Notes under the pieces: model-generated
Told to the model about the DNA's origin: nothing
What the model saw: the letters and a program-made list of their open reading frames with translations, nothing else
Databases searched by the model: none
In this document: positions 16,058 through 22,761 of the stretch, one piece after another
Layout of the letters: every line of letters begins with the position of its first letter
How positions within the stretch are numbered: position 1 is the stretch's first letter
Position numbers and translations under genes: made by a program
Assembly (NCBI GenBank): GCA_019873685.1
Contig: JAIOAT010000008.1
Span: forward strand, 36,418-100,417
DNA: 64,000 nucleotides
Direction of reading: 5' to 3'
DNA from: Chloroflexota bacterium
Lineage (GTDB): Bacteria; Chloroflexota; Anaerolineae; Aggregatilineales; Ch27

Positions 16058-17272
16058 TCAGGCACGAGGCCTGGGTTGCACCCAGAGCGTATAGGTGTGC
16101 GCCGGGCGGACAAACACGCGGGTCAGCGCGTCCCGTTCCGGCGGCAGGTAATGGCGCTGCCCGGCGGGGGTGATGTACAGCCGGAAGTCGTCAAAGTCGG
16201 GTCGCCCGGCAGCTTCCCACTCGTGGGCCAGATCGGACAGAATCAGGTAGGCGTCGCTGCTGCCATACGTATGCACCACCCGCGTATCGCCATAGGGGAC
16301 CAGGCAGGCGCTGGTGGGACTCATGATCCCCCAGCCGAATAGCTCCAGCCCGTAGGCCAGCTGGCCTTCCTCCACGTGGTAGGTGATGAAGGCGTAACCG
16401 GGCGGTTGCCTGAGCAGCATGTAGTAGCTGAACAGGCCCAGGTTATGCTGCTCCAGTTCCAGCGGCAACTGGGCAATCTCATGGTCGATGGAGAGCAGCG
16501 TCTGGATAGTTGCCTCATCCAGGCCGGGGCTTTCCCCGAAGTCGACCACCAGCGACGATCCGGGCACGCGAGTCTGGCGATCCGGCCCGGCGGCGCTGCC
16601 CTGAATGAGCAGAAAGGCAGGCGGGAAGAGGTGGACACTTTCCAGCGCCCCGGTTGCCAGGCGGCGCAACGCCGCGCCGATCTGGATGCGGCCAAAGCTC
16701 AGCGGCGCAACCAGCAGGCCGCCGACCTTAAGCTGGGCCACCCAGGCCTCCGGGATGTCCCAGACGCTGACGGCAGAAACAATCCGATCGTAAGGCGCGT
16801 GGGGTGCATACCCCTCCGCGCCATCCTGAGTCAGCACGGTGACGGCGGGGTACCCGGCGCGTTCCAGATGCGCCTGAGCCGCTTCTGCCAGGTCAGGGAG
16901 CAGTTCGAGCGTGGTCACGCGCCCTGTTGGGCCGGTCAACTCGGCTAGCAGGCCAGTGTTGTAACCGCTGCCAGTGCCGATTTCCAGCACGTTATGGCCC
17001 GGCTGGATATCAGCGGCGCTGAGCAACACCGCCAGGACGGATGGGCGCACTGAGCCGCTGACCGGCATCCCGAATTTGTCGCGCCGGATCACGATCGGCT
17101 CATCGCTGTAGACGGCGTCCAGGTTGACGCCCGGCACAAACAGATGGCGCGGTACGCGCTGGAAGGCCTGCAGCACCGCTGGAGAAAGCGGCGTGCTGGC
17201 CCGCCGCACGATCGCCTCCACCAGGGCGGCGCGGCGCTCGTCAATCGAGTGTGGGGAACCGTGACCGATCAT
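16058..17272 (-). CDS. Protein-L-isoaspartate O-methyltransferase-like protein with C-terminal extension
   Basis: The N-terminal 215 or so residues match PCMT: VPRHLFVPGVNLDAVYSDEP, PVSGSVRPSVLAVLLS, then SAM motif I as VLEIGTGSGYNTGLLAEL near residue 95 and the motif II region LTQDGAEGYAPHAPYDRIV. PCMT methylates abnormal isoaspartyl residues to start their repair. At 404 residues it is about twice normal length; the last 190 residues form an extra Tyr/Leu-rich domain of unknown role. The ATG is six bases after the small-protein stop and 16 bases precede the Nudix start, so it is in the same operon as the E1/E2/JAB genes. A link between protein repair and conjugation is inference. Confidence 0.85.
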   Translation of the reverse strand: MIGHGSPHSIDERRAALVEAIVRRASTPLSPAVLQAFQRVPRHLFVPGVNLDAVYSDEPIVIRRDKFGMPVSGSVRPSVLAVLLSAADIQPGHNVLEIGTGSGYNTGLLAELTGPTGRVTTLELLPDLAEAAQAHLERAGYPAVTVLTQDGAEGYAPHAPYDRIVSAVSVWDIPEAWVAQLKVGGLLVAPLSFGRIQIGAALRRLATGALESVHLFPPAFLLIQGSAAGPDRQTRVPGSSLVVDFGESPGLDEATIQTLLSIDHEIAQLPLELEQHNLGLFSYYMLLRQPPGYAFITYHVEEGQLAYGLELFGWGIMSPTSACLVPYGDTRVVHTYGSSDAYLILSDLAHEWEAAGRPDFDDFRLYITPAGQRHYLPPERDALTRVFVRPAHTYTLWVQPRPRA

Positions 17273-17278
17273 GGACCT

Positions 17279-17641
17279 CTACTGTTCTGCCGGTGCGGGC
17301 TGACGTGCTGGCGTGCAGCCCGGCGGCGCATACCAGGCCCGGCGCTTGCGCAGGCTCATCCCGGCCTCGGTCTCCTCGCGGCGGGTGGTACGCACGCGCC
17401 CGCGCGAATCGATATGAATCTGGCCGGCCTGTTGCAGCCGGGCGAACTCTTCCGGGGAGATGGCCGGGGCTGGTTCTCCGCCAAGCCGTTCCAGGCGGCG
17501 GGCCATGGCCTCGTCGTCGCTGGCGGCGCCCGGGGCAGGCGGGGTTGTCGCGTCGGCTGAGGCGGTGCCGGGGGTGTCTGAAGCGGGCGGCTGGTCATCC
17601 GCCGGTGGGTTTGGCAGGCTGCGATCCTTGTCCTGTGCCAT
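17279..17641 (-). CDS. Small Pro/Ala-rich protein of the E1/E2/JAB operon
   Basis: The 120-residue protein has a disordered Pro/Ala/Thr/Asp-rich N-terminal half. It is followed by a short helical segment, SDDEAMARRLERLGG, then AISPEEFARLQQAGQIHI and a basic stretch near residues 83-103. The C-terminus is APPGCTPARQPAPAEQ, with no diglycine, and no beta-grasp pattern is visible, so it does not look like a ubiquitin-like modifier. It starts two bases after the E1 stop with GGAG in the E1 coding end, so the two are translationally coupled. No family was recognised; partner or substrate of the E1 is a guess. Confidence 0.7.
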   Translation of the reverse strand: MAQDKDRSLPNPPADDQPPASDTPGTASADATTPPAPGAASDDEAMARRLERLGGEPAPAISPEEFARLQQAGQIHIDSRGRVRTTRREETEAGMSLRKRRAWYAPPGCTPARQPAPAEQ

Positions 17642-17643
17642 GC

Positions 17644-18564
17644 TTAGCTTTCTCCGTCCTGTGCTTCTGCTTCCTCGTAATGAATCCCGGAATCGCTCAA
17701 CAGCTGATCCAGGCTCAACTCGTCTTCACCAGCTTCCGCTTCCTGCAGGCGGTTACGGTGGCTGCATTCCAGGCAGGCCGGATCGCGGGCGATAGTGATC
17801 CATTCAGCGCCATAGGGCGGCGTGATCCGACCCTGGAAGATCTCCAGCGGCCGGTTGGCCAGGATCACGGTGTTGCCCGGCATGCGACGGTACTGATCCG
17901 TGCCCTGCAGCAACTCGTTGAGCGCCAGATCGGCCTGCACCGAGGCCACCCGCACGACATGCAACCACAGGCCCGGCTCGGCCTCCAGCGTGCCATCCGG
18001 CCCGATCATACCATAATCAAGCTCATCCGCACCGGGGTCAACCAGTCCCTCGCGGACGTCATCGGCCCAGCAGGCGTAGCACGGGCTGGCTTCGTCGCGG
18101 GGGTTGATCACCACCACATCGCCGCCCTCGCCGCGCTCATAGACGCCAGCATAGACAGCGGTCAGGCCACGAGCCAGACAGGCTTCGTTGATCAGGTACT
18201 TGACGCGCTCGCCATCCACGCCGACGACGACCAGGTCTATGCCATTGAGGGCGTCAAAGTGCTGCTCGATGCGGCCACGGATGGCCGTCACTTCGGCGTC
18301 GGGATTGCGGGCGCGGATCAGATCGGCAACGGCCTCCACTTTGGGGCGGCCCACGTCGCGCAGATCGCCCACGTGGCGCACCACGTTAACGCTCTCCAGC
18401 AGCTCGTCGTCGATCAGAACAAAGCGCCCGACGCCGCTCATGGCCAGGCTTTCCGCCACAAAGCCGCCGCCGGAACCCAGCCCGACAACACCAACCGTGC
18501 GCTTGTGCAGGTAGTCCAGCGCCTCTTTGCCCAGCAGGCGCTCAATGCGATCCCAGGCGGTCAT
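17644..18564 (-). CDS. E1-like / ThiF-MoeB family adenylyltransferase
   Basis: This 306-residue protein has a Rossmann ATP-binding loop, VGVVGLGSGGGFVAESLA (Gly cluster 28-34), then IDDELLESVNVVRHVG with the Asp and Asn/Arg of the adenylation site. GRPKVEAVA carries the conserved Lys (about 75) and VVVGVDGERV the second Asp (117). Two CxxC pairs (C162/C165 in SPCYACW and C264/C267 in ACLECSH) should bind zinc. E1-like enzymes adenylate the C-terminus of a ubiquitin-like protein. The C-terminal tail is acidic and carries SLDQLL (284-289), a motif shared with both membrane proteins of this cluster. AGAGGTGA precedes the ATG. Confidence 0.92.
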   Translation of the reverse strand: MTAWDRIERLLGKEALDYLHKRTVGVVGLGSGGGFVAESLAMSGVGRFVLIDDELLESVNVVRHVGDLRDVGRPKVEAVADLIRARNPDAEVTAIRGRIEQHFDALNGIDLVVVGVDGERVKYLINEACLARGLTAVYAGVYERGEGGDVVVINPRDEASPCYACWADDVREGLVDPGADELDYGMIGPDGTLEAEPGLWLHVVRVASVQADLALNELLQGTDQYRRMPGNTVILANRPLEIFQGRITPPYGAEWITIARDPACLECSHRNRLQEAEAGEDELSLDQLLSDSGIHYEEAEAQDGES

Positions 18565-18703
18565 GGTCCCTCACCTCTGCTCGATCCTGACTCTCTATAC
18601 GCTAAACGCCTGACCCCGGATGCAGGGACAATACATCTTCCACAGGAGAGGCAGCTTGCCGTACTTGGGGATGCGGCTTCTCCCGACGGCGAAGCGATTG
18701 CCC

Positions 18704-19759
18704 TCACCCCTCATGCGTCGCCTGCTCGTCCGGCGCGGGGCCGCTGAGGGCGGCTTCCACCGCCCGCACCAGTTCCAGCAGCGTGCGCTCCGCGGTCCAG
18801 GGCAAGTCAGGTGTCTCCCGGGCGGTCAGCGGGCGCGATTCGGCCCACAGCCGGGCGAACATATCCTCATCATCCTGCAGCCTGAGCATCGGGGCGACGC
18901 GCACGGTCGGCGGCGTGGCCGGATAGTTGTAGCCGGTGATCAGCAGCAGGACGTGATCGCCGCCCATCCGCCCGACCAGGAAGCAGATCTCCAGCGGCGG
19001 GCGCTGGTCGGCGTCCCATTCGCTGATGCTGACCGCCAGCCCGTCGCCGGTTAGCAGGTCATATTCCGCCTGGAAGCGCTCGCGGTCGGCCAGGTGCCAG
19101 CCCAGCGGCGGCATGGCTGGCAGCAAGTCATCGGCCATGACCTGTGGGCGGGCGGCGATGAATTCCGGCAGGTCGCGGCGCAGATACCAGATGTTGATGC
19201 GCACCGGCGGGCCATCCGGTTGGGTGGCGTAGAGGTCGAACTCGTCGCCGGGCGGGCCGCTTTCCGCGTCCCAGGGCGGGGCGAGCGTCACGATGGGGAC
19301 GATGATCTGGGGCATGTCATTGCCCGCTTCCTCGAGGATCGCCCGCGCGGTCTCCAGGTCGCCCTGGCTGGGCCAGAACATCTCGCCCGGCTGTTTATGC
19401 CAGTCGCCCAGGTAGCGCAGCGGCGCATCCCACTTGGCGGCCAGGGCGTTGCCGTAGCTCTGGCGGCGCAGGTCGCGGAAGCGCTTCCAGTTGATGGCCA
19501 GCCAGTACATGATCTCGTCCTGCAGCTCGTCGCCCTGCTCGACCATGTAGCCGGCGCGGTCGACGGCGTGCTGTTCCGGCGCGATGGTGTCCAGCACGTA
19601 AAAATCCGGCTCGCCGTTTTCGGTGGGGATGATCAGGCCCACCAGCGCCTCGGCGGTTTCCTCGTCTGGGTACAGCAATGCGCCATGCGCGATCTTGCGG
19701 ATGACCCGCTCCGCCAGCACCACACGCGGGCGGGAGCGCTCCGGACCGGGAATCGCCAT
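18704..19759 (-). CDS. JAB/MPN-domain protein with altered JAMM motif and E2/RWD-like C-terminal region
   Basis: The N-terminal 150 residues look like a bacterial JAB (Mov34/MPN) deubiquitinase-type domain: the catalytic Glu in ETAEALVGLI (about E37), a YVLDTIAPEQHAVD strand, then YLGDWHKQPGEMFWPSQGD. The usual zinc motif is HxHPx(n)SxxD; here it reads H121-K-Q123-P, then S131-Q-G-D134, with Gln in place of the second His. The codon is a clean CAG. Residues about 215-320 resemble an E2/RWD fold (ICFLVG..., then ITGYNYPATPPTVRV) without an obvious catalytic Cys after it. It starts directly at the E2 stop with GGAGG inside the E2 coding end, so the two are translationally coupled. Confidence 0.75.
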   Translation of the reverse strand: MAIPGPERSRPRVVLAERVIRKIAHGALLYPDEETAEALVGLIIPTENGEPDFYVLDTIAPEQHAVDRAGYMVEQGDELQDEIMYWLAINWKRFRDLRRQSYGNALAAKWDAPLRYLGDWHKQPGEMFWPSQGDLETARAILEEAGNDMPQIIVPIVTLAPPWDAESGPPGDEFDLYATQPDGPPVRINIWYLRRDLPEFIAARPQVMADDLLPAMPPLGWHLADRERFQAEYDLLTGDGLAVSISEWDADQRPPLEICFLVGRMGGDHVLLLITGYNYPATPPTVRVAPMLRLQDDEDMFARLWAESRPLTARETPDLPWTAERTLLELVRAVEAALSGPAPDEQATHEG

Positions 19760-20230
19760 TTAGGGCCTCCAGTTCAAGCCGGAAGGCGGGCGGGTGACAC
19801 GCTCCTCCACACCGGGCCAGATGCCGATCTGCTTCCAGGTGTAGTAGGCGTACAGCCACTGGATGGCCCAGCCGGCCACAGTGACCGCCGTTGAGCGGGC
19901 CGGGTTCCAGCCGTAAGTCGTGCCATCCTTGGGATTAAAGAGGCACAGTTGCCCGTCCTCAAACTGGTGCTTGGGGCTGTAGATGTAGGGTTTGAGGACA
20001 TAAGCCTCCGGCGGATGCAGCGGGTAGGCATGGGGATAGACAATCTTGAGCACGTGATCGCGCTGCGGGACGCCGGTCATGTTGACCTCGACCTCGCCGA
20101 TCCAGTGCAGTTCGCTGTCATCGCGCGGAACCACCAGCCTGAACGTGTCGCCGAAGGTGACGCGCATCGCCTCGACTTCCAGCCGCAGGCGTTTGGAAAC
20201 ATTGGTGCGGGTGCCCCACCAGGCGGCCAT
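19760..20230 (-). CDS. Bacterial E2-like (ubiquitin-conjugating-enzyme-fold) protein
   Basis: The 156-residue protein follows the E2 pattern: an N-terminal helix with basic residues (VSKRLRLEVEAM), beta strands to about residue 62, then YPHAYPLHPPEAYVLKPYIY, the Pro-rich E2 turn. It then has SPKHQFEDGQLCLFNP, where H88 and C96 correspond to the HPN...G-x-CL region and C96 to the thioester cysteine. YGWNPARSTAVTVAGWAIQWLYAY is the closing helix. The usual HPN Asn is not conserved (KHQ). AGAGGAG lies nine bases before the ATG. It is immediately followed by the JAB gene and then the E1 gene. It probably receives an activated modifier from that E1. Confidence 0.8.
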   Translation of the reverse strand: MAAWWGTRTNVSKRLRLEVEAMRVTFGDTFRLVVPRDDSELHWIGEVEVNMTGVPQRDHVLKIVYPHAYPLHPPEAYVLKPYIYSPKHQFEDGQLCLFNPKDGTTYGWNPARSTAVTVAGWAIQWLYAYYTWKQIGIWPGVEERVTRPPSGLNWRP

Positions 20231-20360
20231 TCGCTGTACTCCTCTCCCGCATCAGCGGGTTGTCAACCCGATCCGCCGGAACCCTCGCTCGGCAGGTCAG
20301 GGGGCCAATCTGCCCCTGCCTGTGAGGAAGAGGCTCCGGCGGCGAATCTGCAGACGGAAC

Positions 20361-21269
20361 CTAACGACGGGCGTTGCGCCGGGCGGCAGCATCCGCCGCC
20401 GGGTCTTCGTCGATGATCACACCGGGCTGCTCATCCAACAACTCATCCAGGGACAGCCGCTCAACGCGCGCGCCGGAGAGTTCTTCCAGCAAATCGTCGC
20501 TGATCTCGCCGTCGCCGGTCAGGTAGCGGCGCAACTCGCCCCCACCGGAATCCCACCAGGTGAAGTCATGGACGGCCAGCAGCGTATCCGCAGCGTAGAC
20601 GCGCAGCGTCCATTCCCCGCTGTAGTCCTCGATGCGCTCAGTGGGCAGCCAGGTGGCAGGGTAGACGAAAGTTTCCCCGGCCTTCAGTTCCCATTCGGTT
20701 TCATCCACAAACCGCACCGCGCCCTGCCCATCGACCAGCTCAAACCGGATCATGCCCCGCGCCCGGCGCGGCGAGCGCAGCAGCATGAACGGGCGGATGT
20801 AAGCGGCGTCTTCCGGCAGGCGGGTTTCGCGGTAGAGTGTGGGCGTGGCCTCACGGCTTTCGTAAGCCAGCACGCCAATGTCCACCGGCGCCACCGCCAG
20901 CGCGTCCGGATCATGGCCTGCCCTGCGGACGGCGCGGGCTGCCACCCGATGCATGCGGCTGCCGCGGCTGGCGACCGGCGCAGCGCGATCGGTCCTGGCC
21001 CGGCGGGCGGCTGGCGCCGCCTTCTGCGCCGCTTCCTGCGCCGTTTCCCGCAGGGAGTAATCTTCCTCCACGGCGAACGGGTCCACGCGGCGCGGATCGG
21101 CGCGCCGCTGGCGGGTGGCAGCGGATTGCCCGCTGTTCAGCAGTGCAAACATCAGGATCAGCCCGCCGATGAGCATGATCAGCCCGAAGTCGATATTGGC
21201 GCCGATGGCGTTGAGACCCCAGGCGATCAGCAGCAGGCCGATCAATCCCCGTCCAAACCGGTTGCCCAT
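20361..21269 (-). CDS. Membrane-anchored protein of the E1/E2/JAB cluster (paralogue 1)
   Basis: From ATG 21269 (AGAGGTAG upstream) the 302-residue protein has two N-terminal membrane spans (about 8-24 and 29-46). A charged Arg/Ala-rich linker follows, then a beta-rich domain from about residue 115. That domain (IRFELVDGQGAVRFVDE, EYSGEWTLRVYAADTLLAVHDF-like strands) looks immunoglobulin-like. The tail is acidic and contains SLDELL (about 273-278). The gene at 21359 encodes the same layout, so they are probably paralogues. 130 bases separate it from the E2 gene. No named family was recognised. An alternative ATG at 21293 would add eight residues. Confidence 0.75.
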   Translation of the reverse strand: MGNRFGRGLIGLLLIAWGLNAIGANIDFGLIMLIGGLILMFALLNSGQSAATRQRRADPRRVDPFAVEEDYSLRETAQEAAQKAAPAARRARTDRAAPVASRGSRMHRVAARAVRRAGHDPDALAVAPVDIGVLAYESREATPTLYRETRLPEDAAYIRPFMLLRSPRRARGMIRFELVDGQGAVRFVDETEWELKAGETFVYPATWLPTERIEDYSGEWTLRVYAADTLLAVHDFTWWDSGGGELRRYLTGDGEISDDLLEELSGARVERLSLDELLDEQPGVIIDEDPAADAAARRNARR

Positions 21270-21358
21270 GAAACTACCTCTTCTGCGCCTCATCGTCGTG
21301 TTCCTGTACCTACCATTAAAACGGGTGTCGCGGCGGCGTACCGGTGTATCACAGCGGG

Positions 21359-22168
21359 TTACTGCTGCCCGCGCAATAGCTCTTCCAGCGAGACGGGCGA
21401 ATCATCGACCGACGGGGCAGCCTGATCGGCCAGCCGCCCACGGCGGCGCTCCAGATCGCCGATCTGGCGCTGGCGGCTGGCCAGCGACGGGCCAACCGGG
21501 AAGGTGTGCAGACCGACCACGCTCCCGGCCAGCGTCACCCGCAACTCCCACAGCCCCGGCCCGACGCCTTCCGGCGCCTTTGGCCCCAGCGGCAGGCGAT
21601 TGCTGGAGAGGATATTGTTCTGCCCCTCGCGCAGGTAGACATCCTCAACGTGGCGGAACAACAACTGACCGGATTGATCCAGGATTTCAAACTGGGCGGT
21701 GACGGTTTCGTTGGCCCAGGAAGAATCGGCCTCAATGACGACATAAGGCTGGATGCCTTCATCGTCCAGCGTCAGGTTATCGCGGCGCAGATGCAGGCCG
21801 TCCGGGCGTATCTCGCTCACGATCAGGCCGATGTCGGCCAGGGTGAACTGTTCTTCGTAATCGGCCAGGCGGCTGGCCCGTTCCTGCGCGCGCTGAGCCG
21901 CGCTGCTGGCCCGCACCCGGCTACGGCGGCGCGGCGTCGTGATGCGCACATCCGTCCCCGGCTGGGGCAGCCGCCGCCGCAATTCGTCCAGATCAAAGAG
22001 ACCCAGCCCGATCAGCGCCACGACCAGGTACAGCGCCAGCCCGATGACCAGCGCCTGCGACGGCAAAACGCCTGAGGCAAAGATCGGAGCCAGCATCAGG
22101 CCGAGGAGGATTAGCCAGACTTTGGTGGCGCGGCGGCTCTTGCGCATGGTTGTTTTCCCGCTGCTCAT
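21359..22168 (-). CDS. Membrane-anchored protein of the E1/E2/JAB cluster (paralogue 2)
   Basis: The 269-residue protein has two N-terminal membrane spans (about 16-32 and 38-58), an Arg-rich linker, and a beta-rich domain from about residue 110. The domain includes QPYVVIEADSSWANETVTAQF and a strand pair with GLWELRVTLAGSVVGLHTF, parallel to the WTLRVYAADTLLAVHDF region of the neighbour. It ends with SPVSLEELLRGQQ. It is the first gene of the minus-strand run; the start at 22168 has a weak ribosome site and ATG 22147 is possible. The shared terminal motif and gene order suggest both act as membrane anchors or substrates for the conjugation proteins; this is inference. Confidence 0.75.
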   Translation of the reverse strand: MSSGKTTMRKSRRATKVWLILLGLMLAPIFASGVLPSQALVIGLALYLVVALIGLGLFDLDELRRRLPQPGTDVRITTPRRRSRVRASSAAQRAQERASRLADYEEQFTLADIGLIVSEIRPDGLHLRRDNLTLDDEGIQPYVVIEADSSWANETVTAQFEILDQSGQLLFRHVEDVYLREGQNNILSSNRLPLGPKAPEGVGPGLWELRVTLAGSVVGLHTFPVGPSLASRQRQIGDLERRRGRLADQAAPSVDDSPVSLEELLRGQQ

Positions 22169-22329
22169 TGGCCGGTCTGTGAACCGGAGGAACGCAGGGC
22201 GTTCCCTGTTTGTATTCTAAACCGGTATTCGGGTGGCTGCAGCCCCAAAAGGTTAGGGGAGGCTACGATTCTCTATACGCTCCGGCAGGCCGGAGGTTGC
22301 AGGGCAGCGTCGCCTATCCCGCCCGGCGC

Positions 22330-22728
22330 TCAGCCGTGCGCGTCAACATGCTCCGGCAGGATACGGTAGAGCCGCCGTACCTCGCCGCCGCGCCCGAAGT
22401 CGCCGATCCGGCCCGTGTATTTGGGCGAGAGCACGCGATTGATGTGCTCCGCTGCGCCGTCTTCTTCCATGGCAACCACGCGCCCGCGTACGGCCAGGTA
22501 GCGGTAGGGGTTGTCAGGATCGATGATCTCCACCGCCACATGGGGCCGGGCCTGCATGTTGCGGTCCTTGACCCGCCCTTTGGCCGTATTCACCAGGATG
22601 TGCGTGCCGTCGAAGTCCACCCAGACCGGCGTGACCTGTGGCGTGCCGTCCGGCATCAGGGTGGCCAGGTGGGCAAAAGCCTTCTTGTCAAACAGATCCA
22701 GGAATTCGGGTGGGATTGAAGCCATCAT
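22330..22728 (-). CDS. PPOX-class flavin/F420-dependent split-barrel oxidoreductase
   Basis: The 132-residue protein has the pyridoxamine-phosphate-oxidase-like split-barrel pattern: FAHLATLMPDGTPQVTPVWV, then GTHILVNTAKGRVKDRNMQA, VAVEIIDPDNPYRYLAVRGR and a C-terminal RRLYRILPEHVDAHG. This arrangement, with NTAKGRVK binding cofactor phosphate, is common in F420-dependent PPOX proteins of Actinobacteria and Chloroflexota. AAAGGAGG precedes two adjacent ATGs (22728 and 22725); the second has better spacing. The dNK-MazG gene lies 33 bases upstream in the same direction. Confidence 0.85.
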   Translation of the reverse strand: MMASIPPEFLDLFDKKAFAHLATLMPDGTPQVTPVWVDFDGTHILVNTAKGRVKDRNMQARPHVAVEIIDPDNPYRYLAVRGRVVAMEEDGAAEHINRVLSPKYTGRIGDFGRGGEVRRLYRILPEHVDAHG

Positions 22729-22761
22729 ACCCCTCCTTTCTCCGGGCGCTGGCTCCATAGC

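Noticed and set aside
18595..18714. 39-codon minus-strand frame starting inside the JAB stop region, with a CPC motif
   Set aside because: Position between JAB and E1 made it tempting as a missing modifier, but it is too short for a beta-grasp fold, lacks a terminal glycine and has only a poor ribosome site.
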